Source of the DNA: Planctomycetota bacterium
Lineage (GTDB): Bacteria > Planctomycetota > Phycisphaerae > WQYP01
Length of the DNA stretch: 64,000 bases
Direction: 5' to 3'
NCBI GenBank assembly: GCA_021819825.1
Contig: JAKAEZ010000014.1
Span: 1 to 64,000 of the forward strand
The position numbers and the translations under genes are program-made. The notes under the pieces are model-generated. The model made no database searches. It was not told where the DNA came from and saw nothing but the letters and a program-made list of their open reading frames with translations. Of the stretch, positions 9,948-19,660 are shown piece after piece (position 1 is the stretch's first letter; every line of letters starts with the position of its first letter).

Positions 9948-10060
9948 CGTGGCAATAAATCCGGGCGGGCCTCTGCGATGGGAGTTTCCAGGGCCGAGCA
10001 TTCTCTTGGCGCCGGCATTTATGCCATCGATTTCGCCGCATGCCCGGAAATCTTGCCACG
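9948..10060 (+). repeat. Interspersed repeat family 2, copy a
   Basis: The 113-bp unit starts CGTGGCAATAAATCCGGGC and ends with the imperfect inverted counterpart (complement CGTGGCAAGATTTCCGGGC). A core near 9983-10020 contains GGCCGAGCATTCTC, followed by CGGCATTTATGCC. Related units lie at 51936-52051 (inverted) and 58468-58575. All are intergenic. The rest of 9835-10243 shows no gene; a long frame crossing it is an accidental reading of the repeat. Confidence 0.7.
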
Positions 10061-10243
10061 CTGTAGCCTGCTAATGGTACAGGCAGCAAATTTCCAGTTC
10101 GCATATATTGTGTTACTATTGACGTCGCAAGGTCTTATACGCTGGCACCCAACAAGTTGGTTGTTGAGGTTCGTGGCGTATTAAACCGATGGTCGAATGG
10201 CCCCTGCCCATGGCCTATGCGGCAGCGGCCCAATGGAGAATCA

Positions 10244-11683
10244 ATGCAAACGCCCCCGGAAATGCTCGTTTTTCAAAGCCCGCTGGTTACACGTAATGCT
10301 TCGGCTGAAATGCTGGAAGTGTTTTCTCCGCAAAGAAAATTTTCCACCTGGCGCAAAATCTGGCTGGCTCTGGCGGAAGCACAGCAGCAGCTCGGTATGC
10401 CGATCACTGCTGAGCAGCTCGCACAGATGAAGGCTCATCTCCATGATATTGATTTTGATGAGGCTGCCCGGCAGGAGGCCACGCTGCGCCATGATGTCAT
10501 GGCCCATCTGCATACGTTTGCCAAAGCCGCTCCCGCAGCCAAGGCTATTTTGCATCTTGGTGCCACGTCCATGGATATTGTGGACAACACCGATGTGCTG
10601 CTGCTGCGTGATGCGCTGGACGTTGTCGCGCGCAAGCTGGCCATTGTCATTGATCATGTTGCCACATTTGCCCAGCAATGGCGTGACCTGCCTGTGTTGG
10701 CCTACACGCATCTGCAACCTGCCCAACCCACGACGCTGGGTAAGCGCGCGGTCCTGTGGTGTTATGATTTTGTGCTGTGTCTGGCGGATATTGAACTGCG
10801 CCAGCAGACGCTGATGCTGCGAGGTATCAAAGGTACGACCGGCACACAGGCCTCATTCCTGGAGCTTTTTGACGCGGATCATGAGAAAGTCAAAAAGCTG
10901 GAATTTGCGGTCGCCGAAAAACTCGGTTTCAAGCGCGTGCATCCGGTTTCCGGACAAACGTATTCGCGCATTGTGGATGTGCAGATTATTTCAAGCCTTG
11001 CGGCGCTGGGGGCCGGCGCTCATAAATTGGCCCAGGATGTGCGCCTCCTGGCCGCCTTTAAGGAAGTGGAGGAACCATTTGAGGATCAACAGGTTGGGTC
11101 CTCGGCCATGGCTTACAAGCGCAACCCCGTGTTGTGTGAACGCATTACCGGCCTGGCCCGGTGGCTTATGGGTATTGTGCAGCAACCCCTGTTTACCGCC
11201 GCCCAGCAAATGTTTGAGCGTACACTCGACGATTCGTCCAACAAGCGGCTTTCCATTCCGGAAGCGTTTCTTACTGCCGACGCCATACTGGACATGCTGG
11301 TGCATGTGTCACGCGGTCTGGTAGTCAACCAGAATGTCATTGCCCAACGCCTGGCGGCGGAATTGCCATTTATGGCTACGGAAAACATTCTCATGGCGGC
11401 CGTAAAGGCCGGGGGAGACCGGCAGGATTTGCATGAACGTATTCGTCGGCATTCCATGGCGGCAGCCGCGGAAGTTAAACAGCATGGTCGGCCTAATGAC
11501 CTGATCAGCCGGTTGAAGGCGGATGCGGCGTTTAAATCTGTGGACCTGGATGGTTTAATGGATGCGCGGAAGTATATCGGGCGATCCCCGCAACAGGTGG
11601 ACGATTTTATCCGGCAGATTGTTGAACCCATCCGGCAGCGTTATCAAGGCCGCCTGGAACACGATGTGGTACTAAAGGTCTAA
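10244..11683 (+). CDS. purB: Adenylosuccinate lyase (eukaryote-like form)
   Basis: The 479-residue enzyme of the fumarase/aspartase superfamily splits adenylosuccinate to AMP and fumarate, and also acts on SAICAR in purine synthesis. Signatures in order: LGATSMDIVDNTDVLLL (substrate loop), YTHLQPAQPTT with the general-acid His region, and GSSAMAYKRNPVLCER, the superfamily GSSxMPxKxN box with Ala in place of Pro. Length and the KRNP box resemble the vertebrate-type enzyme more than the 430-residue Bacillus type. I start at ATG 10244 (GGAGA upstream); the frame is open 29 codons further but lacks a site there. rlmN follows after 9 bases. Confidence 0.92.
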   Translation: MQTPPEMLVFQSPLVTRNASAEMLEVFSPQRKFSTWRKIWLALAEAQQQLGMPITAEQLAQMKAHLHDIDFDEAARQEATLRHDVMAHLHTFAKAAPAAKAILHLGATSMDIVDNTDVLLLRDALDVVARKLAIVIDHVATFAQQWRDLPVLAYTHLQPAQPTTLGKRAVLWCYDFVLCLADIELRQQTLMLRGIKGTTGTQASFLELFDADHEKVKKLEFAVAEKLGFKRVHPVSGQTYSRIVDVQIISSLAALGAGAHKLAQDVRLLAAFKEVEEPFEDQQVGSSAMAYKRNPVLCERITGLARWLMGIVQQPLFTAAQQMFERTLDDSSNKRLSIPEAFLTADAILDMLVHVSRGLVVNQNVIAQRLAAELPFMATENILMAAVKAGGDRQDLHERIRRHSMAAAAEVKQHGRPNDLISRLKADAAFKSVDLDGLMDARKYIGRSPQQVDDFIRQIVEPIRQRYQGRLEHDVVLKV

Positions 11684-11692
11684 TCGTAGATC

Positions 11693-12640
11693 ATGGCGGA
11701 TAGTGTGGACACAGGCGAATTATTTACCGTTTCACGCGTCGTGCGGGAGGGGGCTGCGGTAAAATTTTGTCTGCCCGCCGGAACTTACAAAGAGCAACAC
11801 CTTGAATCCGAATCAGTGATTATTCCCATGAAGAATTTTCATGGCGGCCAGTGGTTTACACTGTGTGTATCCTCGCAGGTGGGCTGCCGCATGGGGTGCA
11901 CCTTTTGCCAGACCGGCATGATGGGATTACTTGCGCAGCTGACATCAGAACAGATTTTGCAACAAATTAGAACCGCCCGTGAACTATTGCGCGCTGATGC
12001 AACGCCTGGCCTGCCGGTACCGGATATCCGCAACATTGTATTTATGGGTATGGGTGAGCCTTTGGATAATTTTGATGCTGTAACTGGGGCGATTGCGGCA
12101 ATTTGTGCCCCGGGAGAATTTAATATCCCGCTTTCGCGCATCACCGTTTCAACCGTGGGCCGGGTAGATGGCATCCGCAAGCTGGCGGATATGAATTGGC
12201 CATCCCTGCGTTTGGCGGTTTCCCTGACGGCCGCAACGGACGCCTTGCGCAGCACGCTTATGCCAATCAATAAAGCGGTTCCGCTGGCAGAGTTGCGTCA
12301 GGCATTGCTGGATTATCCGCAGACGCGCCGCACGCGATTTCTGATTGAATATGTCATGCTGCACGATGTTAATGATTCACTGGCGGATGCGGAGAATCTG
12401 GCAAAGTGGTGTCAGGGCCTGCCGGTAACGGTGAATCTTATCGCCTATAATCCCCAAACTCCGGCGCGGTTTTCTCCCAGCAATTCTGAGACTATTGTTG
12501 CGTTTCTTCAGCACTTGCGGGGATTGGGAATTCTGGCTAAACGACGGGCCACCATTGGCCAACCGCTGATGGCGGCCTGCGGCCAACTGGGAAATCCCGA
12601 GTTGCGGCGGCGGCCGATCAGTTTTTCTGGTTTGCGGTAA
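11693..12640 (+). CDS. rlmN: RlmN-type radical SAM 23S rRNA/tRNA adenine-C2 methyltransferase
   Basis: The 315-residue protein has the radical-SAM cluster CRMGCTFC (about residues 65-72) preceded by TLCVSSQVG. Further on come GMGEPLDNFD for SAM binding and the C-terminal AACGQL, where the Cys that carries the methyl group in RlmN/Cfr proteins is expected. These enzymes methylate C2 of A2503 in 23S rRNA, and some also act on tRNA A37. It is shorter than E. coli RlmN (384) because most of the N-terminal helical RNA-binding domain is missing. No ribosome binding site is visible, so it may be coupled to purB nine bases upstream. Its last 23 bases overlap the end of the convergent glycosyltransferase gene. 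Confidence 0.88.
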   Translation: MADSVDTGELFTVSRVVREGAAVKFCLPAGTYKEQHLESESVIIPMKNFHGGQWFTLCVSSQVGCRMGCTFCQTGMMGLLAQLTSEQILQQIRTARELLRADATPGLPVPDIRNIVFMGMGEPLDNFDAVTGAIAAICAPGEFNIPLSRITVSTVGRVDGIRKLADMNWPSLRLAVSLTAATDALRSTLMPINKAVPLAELRQALLDYPQTRRTRFLIEYVMLHDVNDSLADAENLAKWCQGLPVTVNLIAYNPQTPARFSPSNSETIVAFLQHLRGLGILAKRRATIGQPLMAACGQLGNPELRRRPISFSGLR

Positions 12641-13787
12641 TCGTATTTTCAAGAATCGTCAGCAATTGTCGTCCGGAATGTTCCCACGTGAATTCACTGC
12701 TGCGTTGCAACCCGCGCTGCCGCAACTGTCGGCGGAATTCCGGATCATCCACCAGGGATGAGATAGCCTCGGCCATAGAATCTTCTTCATCATGTGAAAA
12801 ATAGAGCACCGCATCACCCGCCAATTCCCGCAGCGACATCATGTCACTGCAGGCCACGGCACAGCCGCAAGCCATTGCTTCAAGTACGGACAATCCAAAA
12901 CCTTCAAAGCTGGACCCGCAACAGGTTAACATCGCATCACGGTAAAGCTGCGCCAGCACCTTGTCGGAGGGGGATTCGATAAACGTGACCCGTCCGAGAA
13001 AACCATCCGCGCTGATCCGGTGATATAAGGAGGTCTGATTCCATCGGTTTCGTCCAGCCAGAATCAGTTGCAGGCGGGGATGGGTGCGCAGTACCCGCAC
13101 CATCGCCGGCCAGACCCGCTGATAATTACGCCGTGGAATGTCTGACCCCACCATCAGAATGTAACGGCGATCCGTATGAAAATGCTCAATAAGCTGCTGA
13201 TGCAATTCAGCGTCGGGGTCACGGGTAAAGGTTGGATTAATTCCGTTATGAATAATATTCACACGGGTTTGTGGCACTTTATACAGAGCGATTATGTCAT
13301 CTCGGGTCTGCTGGGATACCGCGATGGTGCGGCTGGCCCGCCGCACGGCACTACGGTGAATTTTCCGTTGCATGGCTCCTTCATGCGTGCGGCGCACATG
13401 CGGGTCAAGTTCGCAGGATAGATCGTGAATGGTGTGAACCATCGGGACACCTGAAACCCGCGGAAGCCAAGCCGAAAAACTGTGTAAAATATCCCACGGC
13501 TCTTTTCCGCCCGGCCGAGGCGCATTTCGTCGCAAGAACCCTTCAATGCTTTCCATGGTGGAAAATCGCCGTTCAGGATGAATACGGGTAATGTGAAAAT
13601 TGGCAGGTAAGGCATCAATTACGCTGGAATCAAAGTCCCGGTGATACGGGAGATGATCTTCAAGCAATATGAAAAAGGTGTGTTGCCCAGCCAGCGTGAC
13701 CCATTGGGCAACAATATTTCGGGCAAGCTGCTCAATGCCCGTAATATGCCGGGTGACCAGCGGGGCGGCATAAATCGCAATTTTCAC
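12618..13787 (-). CDS. GT4-family glycosyltransferase
   Basis: The 389-residue GT-B enzyme has an N-terminal loop TRHITGIEQLARNI, a linker SVP-like region near SQQTRDDIIALYK, and the C-terminal retaining signature SSFEGFGLSVLEAMACGCAV (E-x7-E, around residues 290-310). Family knowledge: it transfers a sugar from a nucleotide-sugar donor to a polysaccharide, lipid or glycan precursor at the inner face of the membrane. GTG 13787 has AAGGAGAG upstream. No other polysaccharide gene is close, so acceptor and sugar are unknown. Its 3' end overlaps rlmN by 23 bp tail to tail. Confidence 0.82.
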   Translation of the reverse strand: MKIAIYAAPLVTRHITGIEQLARNIVAQWVTLAGQHTFFILLEDHLPYHRDFDSSVIDALPANFHITRIHPERRFSTMESIEGFLRRNAPRPGGKEPWDILHSFSAWLPRVSGVPMVHTIHDLSCELDPHVRRTHEGAMQRKIHRSAVRRASRTIAVSQQTRDDIIALYKVPQTRVNIIHNGINPTFTRDPDAELHQQLIEHFHTDRRYILMVGSDIPRRNYQRVWPAMVRVLRTHPRLQLILAGRNRWNQTSLYHRISADGFLGRVTFIESPSDKVLAQLYRDAMLTCCGSSFEGFGLSVLEAMACGCAVACSDMMSLRELAGDAVLYFSHDEEDSMAEAISSLVDDPEFRRQLRQRGLQRSSEFTWEHSGRQLLTILENTITANQKN

Positions 13788-13903
13788 GATCTCTCCTTGG
13801 CGCTTGAAAAGATGTGATGCGGAATACTAAGGTTTCATTGCCCGCGGCACTTGCACGTTGTACCCATGCTTATCTATTCATGCGCAGCGTCTCATGCGCA
13901 ACG

Positions 13904-14641
13904 TCATGAAGGTCTGGCCATCTGGCTTTTTGCGATGGCTTCCTTCGCGGCTTTATCCGTTTCTTCCAGCACTTCATCCACCAGGCCGTAGGCTTTCGCT
14001 TCTTTGGCATCAAAATATTTATCGCGTTCCTGATCTTCCGCGACTTTCTCACGCGGTTGGCCGGTGAGTTTCGCCAGAAGATCAGTCAGGGTTTCTTTGG
14101 TTTTCAGGATTTCTTCCGCCTGGATGGCAATATCCGCGGTCTGGCCGTAGATGCCGCCAAACGGCTGGTGAATCATCACCTTGGCATGGGGGAGGGCATA
14201 CCGCTTGCCTTTGGTGCCGGCGGCCAATACCACCGCACCACCGCTCATAGCCTTGCCCACACAGAATGTCGCCACATCGCACGTCATAAACTTCATGGTG
14301 TCGTAGATCGCCAGAGTATCATCCACAGCGCCGCCAGGGGAGTTCACATACAAATTGATATCCTGATCTTTGCGGATGGATTGCAGATAGAGCAATCGCA
14401 TAATTACGCCGGTGGCGGAGGCGTGATCAATTTCGCCCACCAGAAACACCACGCGGTTCTCCAGCAACATTTCATCCACGGTCATTTGCCGCCACCGCTG
14501 ATATTCCGCAATCCGCGGGCGCATGGGCATGTGATCTGACGGCGCGGCCATCTCCTGGGAAAATACCTGCTGCACCGGAGTAACAATCGGGGAGACCGGG
14601 CGACCCTGCGAATCAAAAAGTGTCATTGTGTTTACTTCCAA
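13904..14641 (-). CDS. clpP: ATP-dependent Clp protease proteolytic subunit
   Basis: The 245-residue ClpP has its catalytic triad visible as S133 (GKAMSGGAV), H158 (KVMIHQPFGG) and D203 (VAEDQERD). The oxyanion and handle region NLYVNSPGGAVDDTLAIYDT is well kept. ClpP forms the tetradecameric chamber that degrades proteins fed by ClpA, ClpC or ClpX; no Clp ATPase is in the window. The N-terminus is about 30 residues longer than in E. coli and probably includes a propeptide. The usual GxSMG around the Ser reads MSGGA, a tolerated variant. ATG 14626 (GGAAG upstream) is an alternative start. The partly used gap 14642-14827 has no gene I can support. Confidence 0.93.
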   Translation of the reverse strand: MEVNTMTLFDSQGRPVSPIVTPVQQVFSQEMAAPSDHMPMRPRIAEYQRWRQMTVDEMLLENRVVFLVGEIDHASATGVIMRLLYLQSIRKDQDINLYVNSPGGAVDDTLAIYDTMKFMTCDVATFCVGKAMSGGAVVLAAGTKGKRYALPHAKVMIHQPFGGIYGQTADIAIQAEEILKTKETLTDLLAKLTGQPREKVAEDQERDKYFDAKEAKAYGLVDEVLEETDKAAKEAIAKSQMARPS

Positions 14642-14827
14642 TTACTTTCTTAACTGTGTCCACCTGCGACACGTTCCATCATACGCGCAGGATTGGCTCT
14701 CGGCCAGTATGCCCGTTGAACGGTTTTTGCCGGCGGCAATTTTATCCTCGGCCAGGCATCCTTTTCCACGTCCCTGTTGCCGCCCGAATCCTTAAATCAG
14801 ACAAATACAGCAGAGGCGTTACCGCAA

Positions 14828-15955
14828 TCACCCACGTGCCCCGGCCAGGCCGACGGTTAGTTTATGTTCGGGTCCGGTAAACGGCAGGCTGGGAACGCTT
14901 TGGCCTTTCTGATAACTGCTGCGCGCGATGCCGGAAACCGATACGCTGCTTTTAACATCACAGGCATGGGCGTCGGCTCCAAGGCCAAAATCACTTTCCA
15001 CCAGGTCCTGAATTTCGCGCATTTCTTCGCTGGTAAGTAAGTCCCCGTCACAGGCGGCCACAAATTCATTGAGTTCAGCTTCCGTGGCGATATTCGGTTG
15101 CGCGCTAACGCAGGCGGGCCAAGTTAAAAGCCACTTCAGCGCCAGTTGCCCCATCGTACAGCCGTGCCGTTTTTGAATGTGCCGCAGTTTTTCAACCTTT
15201 TTCAAACCGTAGACCAGCCAATTGCGATCACGGAACTTGCGGTGATCAGTAAACGTGGAATTTTCCGTGTACAGGTCCTGCAAAATGCCCGAGCTGTGCG
15301 GCACGCGGCTTATAATGCCGCCGACACCCAGTTCCTGTGCCAGTTCGCAGAATTCTCTGCCGGGGTGTTGTTCCAGCATGTTAAACACGGTTTGCACCGT
15401 TGCGACTTTCCAATCTTTCAATGCCACCACGCCCTCTTCCCGCCAGCCGATGGCGGGCCCTAAAGCGATCCCCCAGTGGCGGATTTTTCCCTGCTTTTGC
15501 AGGCTATTGAGTGCGTCAACCAACGCGTCATTCATCTGCGGCAGTTTGATGTTATGCGCCTGCCACAGATCAATATGATCCGTTTGCAGTCGCTTGAGCG
15601 ACTCTTCCAGGGCTTTTTGAATAAAAGCCGGCGAAAAATCCTGTTTACGTTCCTTATGAGAACCCTCGGTGCCCGGATCGGCATAAAAGTCGTAGCCGAA
15701 TTTGGTGGACAGGATAATATTTTCACGTCCCGCAAACCGCAGCGTCTCCACCATAAGTTTTTCCGCCCGGCCATTATCATAAGCGTCGGCGGTATCAAAA
15801 AAATTCACGCCCAGTTCAAACGCCCGGTTTTGCAGACGAATTCCCTCCCCCTCATCAGCCGGTCCCTTGCCCCACATAAAACTGCCAAAGATAAAATTAC
15901 CAAAAGAAAGCTCAGAAACCCTAAGTTCCGTACCCGGAATTAAACGATAACGCAT
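14828..15955 (-). CDS. Aldo/keto reductase
   Basis: The TIM-barrel oxidoreductase of about 375 residues has the NADPH enzyme signature: FFDTADAYDNGRAEKLM (catalytic Asp and Tyr, near residues 45-62), LSTKFGYDF with the catalytic Lys, and DHIDLWQAHN with the His position. A CAGGAG site 8 bases upstream fixes ATG 15955; the frame is open 14 codons earlier without one. The C-terminal ~40 residues (after SDFGLGADAHACDV) are extra and of low complexity. Substrate unknown; members reduce sugar aldehydes, ketones or act as channel-like subunits. No operon partner. Confidence 0.87.
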   Translation of the reverse strand: MRYRLIPGTELRVSELSFGNFIFGSFMWGKGPADEGEGIRLQNRAFELGVNFFDTADAYDNGRAEKLMVETLRFAGRENIILSTKFGYDFYADPGTEGSHKERKQDFSPAFIQKALEESLKRLQTDHIDLWQAHNIKLPQMNDALVDALNSLQKQGKIRHWGIALGPAIGWREEGVVALKDWKVATVQTVFNMLEQHPGREFCELAQELGVGGIISRVPHSSGILQDLYTENSTFTDHRKFRDRNWLVYGLKKVEKLRHIQKRHGCTMGQLALKWLLTWPACVSAQPNIATEAELNEFVAACDGDLLTSEEMREIQDLVESDFGLGADAHACDVKSSVSVSGIARSSYQKGQSVPSLPFTGPEHKLTVGLAGARG

Positions 15956-16136
15956 AACAAACAACTCCTGCATGTCGCGCACGGCCGCCGCGTGCAATAA
16001 AGTAGTCTAGCCGAAATAAACGCCGGATTAAACCCCTGCGGCACCCCTGCAACGCCTTATTGGTATAATATGCCCAAGGCTCCGTGGATGTTAATGTTGA
16101 ACCACGGTGGCGGAGGATTCCAGGAGTATGTTGTAT

Positions 16137-16862
16137 ATGAAATGGCGAGACGTGGTGCTTGGTGCTCTGCACCGGTTCAGTATGCGTCACGGAACGCGAA
16201 GCGTTGATCGTCAAAGCTTCCTTCTGGAAGAGCTCAACGCCATGATTATTGAGGCGGATAGCCTTGGCAATACTCCCGATCAAACCGTCAGTAGAGTTTT
16301 GCAGGAGCTTCGTGATGAACAACTCATTGAATTCTTTGGTAACGGGAAATATCTGCTCCTCGACTCTCCCCTGCAGGTTGAAACCGAGGACCTTCCGGAT
16401 GAGGCCCTTGATTTCGCCATCAAGCACGGCAAACTGAGGATTGGTGACATTTTGCCGGAGGACGTTATTGTTTTAGCACGGCACCGTAAAGGCCAGGATC
16501 GGATCAGGGCGCTGACGTTGGAAAACTATCAAGGCTGCTGTGCGCTCTGCGACGTGCGGGAGCAGGGATTCCTTCGCGCGGCACATATCGCACGATGGGC
16601 GGACGATATTGAAGGCCGAGCTAACTTACATAATGTGATCACGATGTGCCTCATACATGACGCACTTTTCGAACAGGGCTATTTTACTCTGGCAGATGAC
16701 AATCGAGTCTTGATCAAAACGACCGCAAGCCGGACCTTATCCGACATCTTAAGGCAGCACACGAGATATCGACCCCCGAAAGAGTTTCATCCAGAGCCGC
16801 AGTTTCTGCGGCAACATCGCGAACGGATAAAGTTTCAGTGGAACTCTTACGTTCCACAGTAA
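16137..16862 (+). CDS. HNH nuclease with N-terminal winged-helix domain (restriction-like)
   Basis: Residues 1-75 look like a winged helix (TPDQTVSRVLQELRDEQLIE, then FFGNGKYLLL), the sort of domain found at one end of DpnI-like and other restriction enzymes. Residues 130-190 are an HNH_2-type nuclease: C135/C138 (CALC), H150 (AAHIARW), N166 (HNVITMC) and H174 (CLIHDALFEQG). It probably cuts DNA with a single metal ion. There is no methyltransferase next to it, so it could be a methylation-dependent enzyme or a solitary nuclease (inference). TATAAT lies at 16064-16069. I take ATG 16137 with CAGGAG ten bases upstream; ATG 16128 and GTG 16107 are in frame. Between 16863 and 17014 nothing is seen. 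Confidence 0.78.
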   Translation: MKWRDVVLGALHRFSMRHGTRSVDRQSFLLEELNAMIIEADSLGNTPDQTVSRVLQELRDEQLIEFFGNGKYLLLDSPLQVETEDLPDEALDFAIKHGKLRIGDILPEDVIVLARHRKGQDRIRALTLENYQGCCALCDVREQGFLRAAHIARWADDIEGRANLHNVITMCLIHDALFEQGYFTLADDNRVLIKTTASRTLSDILRQHTRYRPPKEFHPEPQFLRQHRERIKFQWNSYVPQ

Positions 16863-17014
16863 TTTGTTCAGTTCGGAGAGCCGCCACGTGCGTCGGTAAG
16901 ACAAATTCTCTGCCGCCGAATCATGGCGTCAGCTCACCCGATTTATTCCTCTCGCTTTAAGTGTCAGGGAATACGGCGAGGCGTAATCCTTGGAACCAAT
17001 CGGCTGTTTTTAAC

Positions 17015-19660
17015 TCACTTCCCCGCGCCGTCCAGCAGCGGGGTTTCGTCGTCTTTGTCTTCGGGGGCGACGCGGGCTACGTTGACCAGGATATCGCCTT
17101 CGTCAAGACGGATCAGGCGGACGCCTTGGGTGGCTCGGCCCATTTCACGCAGTTCACCGGTTACGCCGATGCGCACCACCTGGCCGTTACGGGTGATCAT
17201 CATCAGCTCATCATTATCCGTTACCGGCTTGACGGAAACCACCGGGCCGTTGCGATCCGTGGTGCGGATGTTGATAACGCCTTTGCCGCCGCGATGGGTC
17301 AGGCGGTATTCTTCCACCCGCGTGCGTTTGCCGTAGCCGTGTTCGCAAGCCGTCAGCAATGTGACCTGATTGTCGCCATGATCCAGCCCCTGCGGCACGA
17401 TGACCATTTCCACGACCGCGTCGTCTTTATCCAATTCCACGCCTTTAACGCCGCCGGCCTGCCGACCCATGTCGCGCACTTCGGTTTCCTCAAAGCGCAC
17501 CGCCATGCCGCCGCGGGTGGCCAGGACGATCTGATCCTTGCCATTGGTAACACCCACGCCTATCACGCTGTCCCCTTTATCCAATCCGATGGCGATAATT
17601 CCGCGCTTCATGGGATTGCCATACGCCTTCAGGAGCGTCTTTTTGATAATGCCTTTGGCGGTGGTCATCACCAGGTGCTTGGCTTCATCCGAGAAATCCC
17701 GCACGACCAGAACCGCGGCGAGTTTTTCATCCGCCTGCATTTCCACCAGATTGGCAATAGATCGACCTTTGCTTTGCCGACTCATCTGCGGTACGTCATA
17801 AACCTTATGCCAATAGCATCGGCCCAAGTTGGTAAAGAACATCAGATAATCATGCGTGGACCCGATGAAAAGATGTTCAATAAAATCGCCTTCCTTGGAA
17901 TCGGCACCCACCACGCCGCGCCCGCCCCGGCCCTGTTTGCGATAGGTATCCAGCGGCATGCGTTTGATATATCCCTCGTGGCTGATGGTGACCACCACCT
18001 GCTCATCGGCAATGAGGTCTTCGATGTTAATATCCGTGGCATCGTTGGTAATTTGCGTGCGGCGGTCATCGCCGAACTTTTCCTTTAATTCAATGGTGTC
18101 TTCCCGGATAATATCCAAGACGCGTTTTTCATCGCTGAGAATCAGCTCAAAATCTTCAATTTCACCCACAAGTTTGTTGTATTCTTCCGTGAGTTTGTCA
18201 ATTTCCAAGCCCACCAGTCGTTGGAGTTGCATGGATAAAATCGCATCGGCCTGCGCGGAAGACAGCAACATGCCGCCAATTTCCGTTGTGGCCTGATCAA
18301 TGCGTTTCTTAAACGCTTTGGGAATGGCCGCTTTCCAGGTCAGCGCTTCATCAATGGTAAAGCGCTTACGCATGAGGTTGGCTTTGGCGGTGGGGACATC
18401 CGGGCTGATTTTGCGATTGCGCAACAGCTCAATAATGCCCATGACTTCAATTTTTCCGCCGGTGGATTTACCATTGACTTCTTCCGTATGAATATCCGCC
18501 AACGCCAGAATCAGGCCTTCCAGAATATGGGCGCGTTGCCGGGCTTTTTTCAGGCGAAACGCGGTCCGGCGGCGAATGACTTCTTTACGGTGCAGAATAA
18601 ACTGCTCAATCATATCGCGGATGCTTAGCGTGCGCGGTTGCCGATTCACCAGGGCAATATTAATAATGGAAATGGTGCTTTGCAGCGGCGTGTACTGATA
18701 TAACTGATTGATAACCACATTGGGGTCCGCATCGCGTTTCAGTTCCACCACCACGCGCACCGCGTGCTCCCGATCCGATTCATCGCGCACATCGGAAATG
18801 TCTTTGATCTGCTCTTCTTTTACCCGTTCCGCGATCGATTCAATAATGGTTTTCTTCAACACTTGGTACGGAATTTCTGTAATGACAATCTGTTCTTTAC
18901 CGCCTTTGAGCTGTTCGGTATGCACTCTGCCCCGCACGGTTACCTTGCCCCGGCCGGTTTCGTAACCATCCACAATTCCCGATCGCCCGCAGATCACGCC
19001 ACCGGTGGGGAAGTCGGGGCCTTTAATGATTTTCATGAGATCGCGCACCGTGCTGGTGGGTTCATCAATCATTTTGATGATGCCATCACAAACCTCGCGC
19101 AAATTATGCGGCGGCAGGCTCGTGGCCATGCCCACCGCGATGCCCTGCGATCCGTTTACCAGCAAGTTGGGAAATTTGCTGGGCAGCACGGTCGGCTCCA
19201 TCCGGACTTCATCATAATTGGGAATGAAATCAACGGTGTCTTCCTTCAAATCCTCCATCATTTCCGCAGCCGCCTCGGCCATGCGGGCTTCGGTGTACCG
19301 CATGGCAGCCGGTGGGTCGCCATCCAGCGAACCAAAGTTTCCTTGTCCATCCACCAGGAGGTGCCTCATGTTCCAACTTTGGGCCATACGCACCAACGTG
19401 GGATAAATGACCGCTTCGCCATGCGGGTGGTAATTTCCGGACGTGTCGCCGGCAATCTTGGCGCATTTACGGTGTTTCGAGCGAGGCCCAAGCTGTAAAT
19501 CATTCATCGCCACAAGAATTCGCCGCTGCGATGGCTTTAAGCCGTCGCGGACATCCGGCAGAGCACGATCCATAATCGTGCTCATGGCGTAGGTGAGATA
19601 ACTTTCGGAAAGTTCCGTTTCAATTTGCAGATCAGTTATCCGGGATTCATTTTCGAGCAT
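17015..19660 (-). CDS. gyrA: DNA gyrase subunit A
   Basis: The 881-residue protein has catalytic Tyr122 in AAMRYTEARM, numbered exactly as in E. coli. The C-terminal domain holds a GyrA-box-like QGRGGRGV, which separates gyrase from ParC, and repeated beta-pinwheel blades. With GyrB it introduces negative supercoils using ATP. The quinolone-determining loop reads HPHGEAVIYP: position 83 is Ala and 87 is Pro instead of the Ser and acidic residue that hold the drug's water-metal bridge. AGAGGA precedes ATG 19660. gyrB is not in the window. comEC is divergent, with 270 bases between containing an inverted repeat GTTGAC/GTCAAC at 19847-19872. Confidence 0.97.
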   Translation of the reverse strand: MLENESRITDLQIETELSESYLTYAMSTIMDRALPDVRDGLKPSQRRILVAMNDLQLGPRSKHRKCAKIAGDTSGNYHPHGEAVIYPTLVRMAQSWNMRHLLVDGQGNFGSLDGDPPAAMRYTEARMAEAAAEMMEDLKEDTVDFIPNYDEVRMEPTVLPSKFPNLLVNGSQGIAVGMATSLPPHNLREVCDGIIKMIDEPTSTVRDLMKIIKGPDFPTGGVICGRSGIVDGYETGRGKVTVRGRVHTEQLKGGKEQIVITEIPYQVLKKTIIESIAERVKEEQIKDISDVRDESDREHAVRVVVELKRDADPNVVINQLYQYTPLQSTISIINIALVNRQPRTLSIRDMIEQFILHRKEVIRRRTAFRLKKARQRAHILEGLILALADIHTEEVNGKSTGGKIEVMGIIELLRNRKISPDVPTAKANLMRKRFTIDEALTWKAAIPKAFKKRIDQATTEIGGMLLSSAQADAILSMQLQRLVGLEIDKLTEEYNKLVGEIEDFELILSDEKRVLDIIREDTIELKEKFGDDRRTQITNDATDINIEDLIADEQVVVTISHEGYIKRMPLDTYRKQGRGGRGVVGADSKEGDFIEHLFIGSTHDYLMFFTNLGRCYWHKVYDVPQMSRQSKGRSIANLVEMQADEKLAAVLVVRDFSDEAKHLVMTTAKGIIKKTLLKAYGNPMKRGIIAIGLDKGDSVIGVGVTNGKDQIVLATRGGMAVRFEETEVRDMGRQAGGVKGVELDKDDAVVEMVIVPQGLDHGDNQVTLLTACEHGYGKRTRVEEYRLTHRGGKGVINIRTTDRNGPVVSVKPVTDNDELMMITRNGQVVRIGVTGELREMGRATQGVRLIRLDEGDILVNVARVAPEDKDDETPLLDGAGK

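Noticed and set aside
9831-10184. Open frame over the family 2 repeat before purB
   Set aside because: It has no ribosome site, its sequence is that of the dispersed repeat, and it overlaps the likely purB control region.
16961-18088. Long plus-strand open frame opposite gyrA
   Set aside because: It is the antisense reading of gyrA, with no ribosome site and no recognisable domain.
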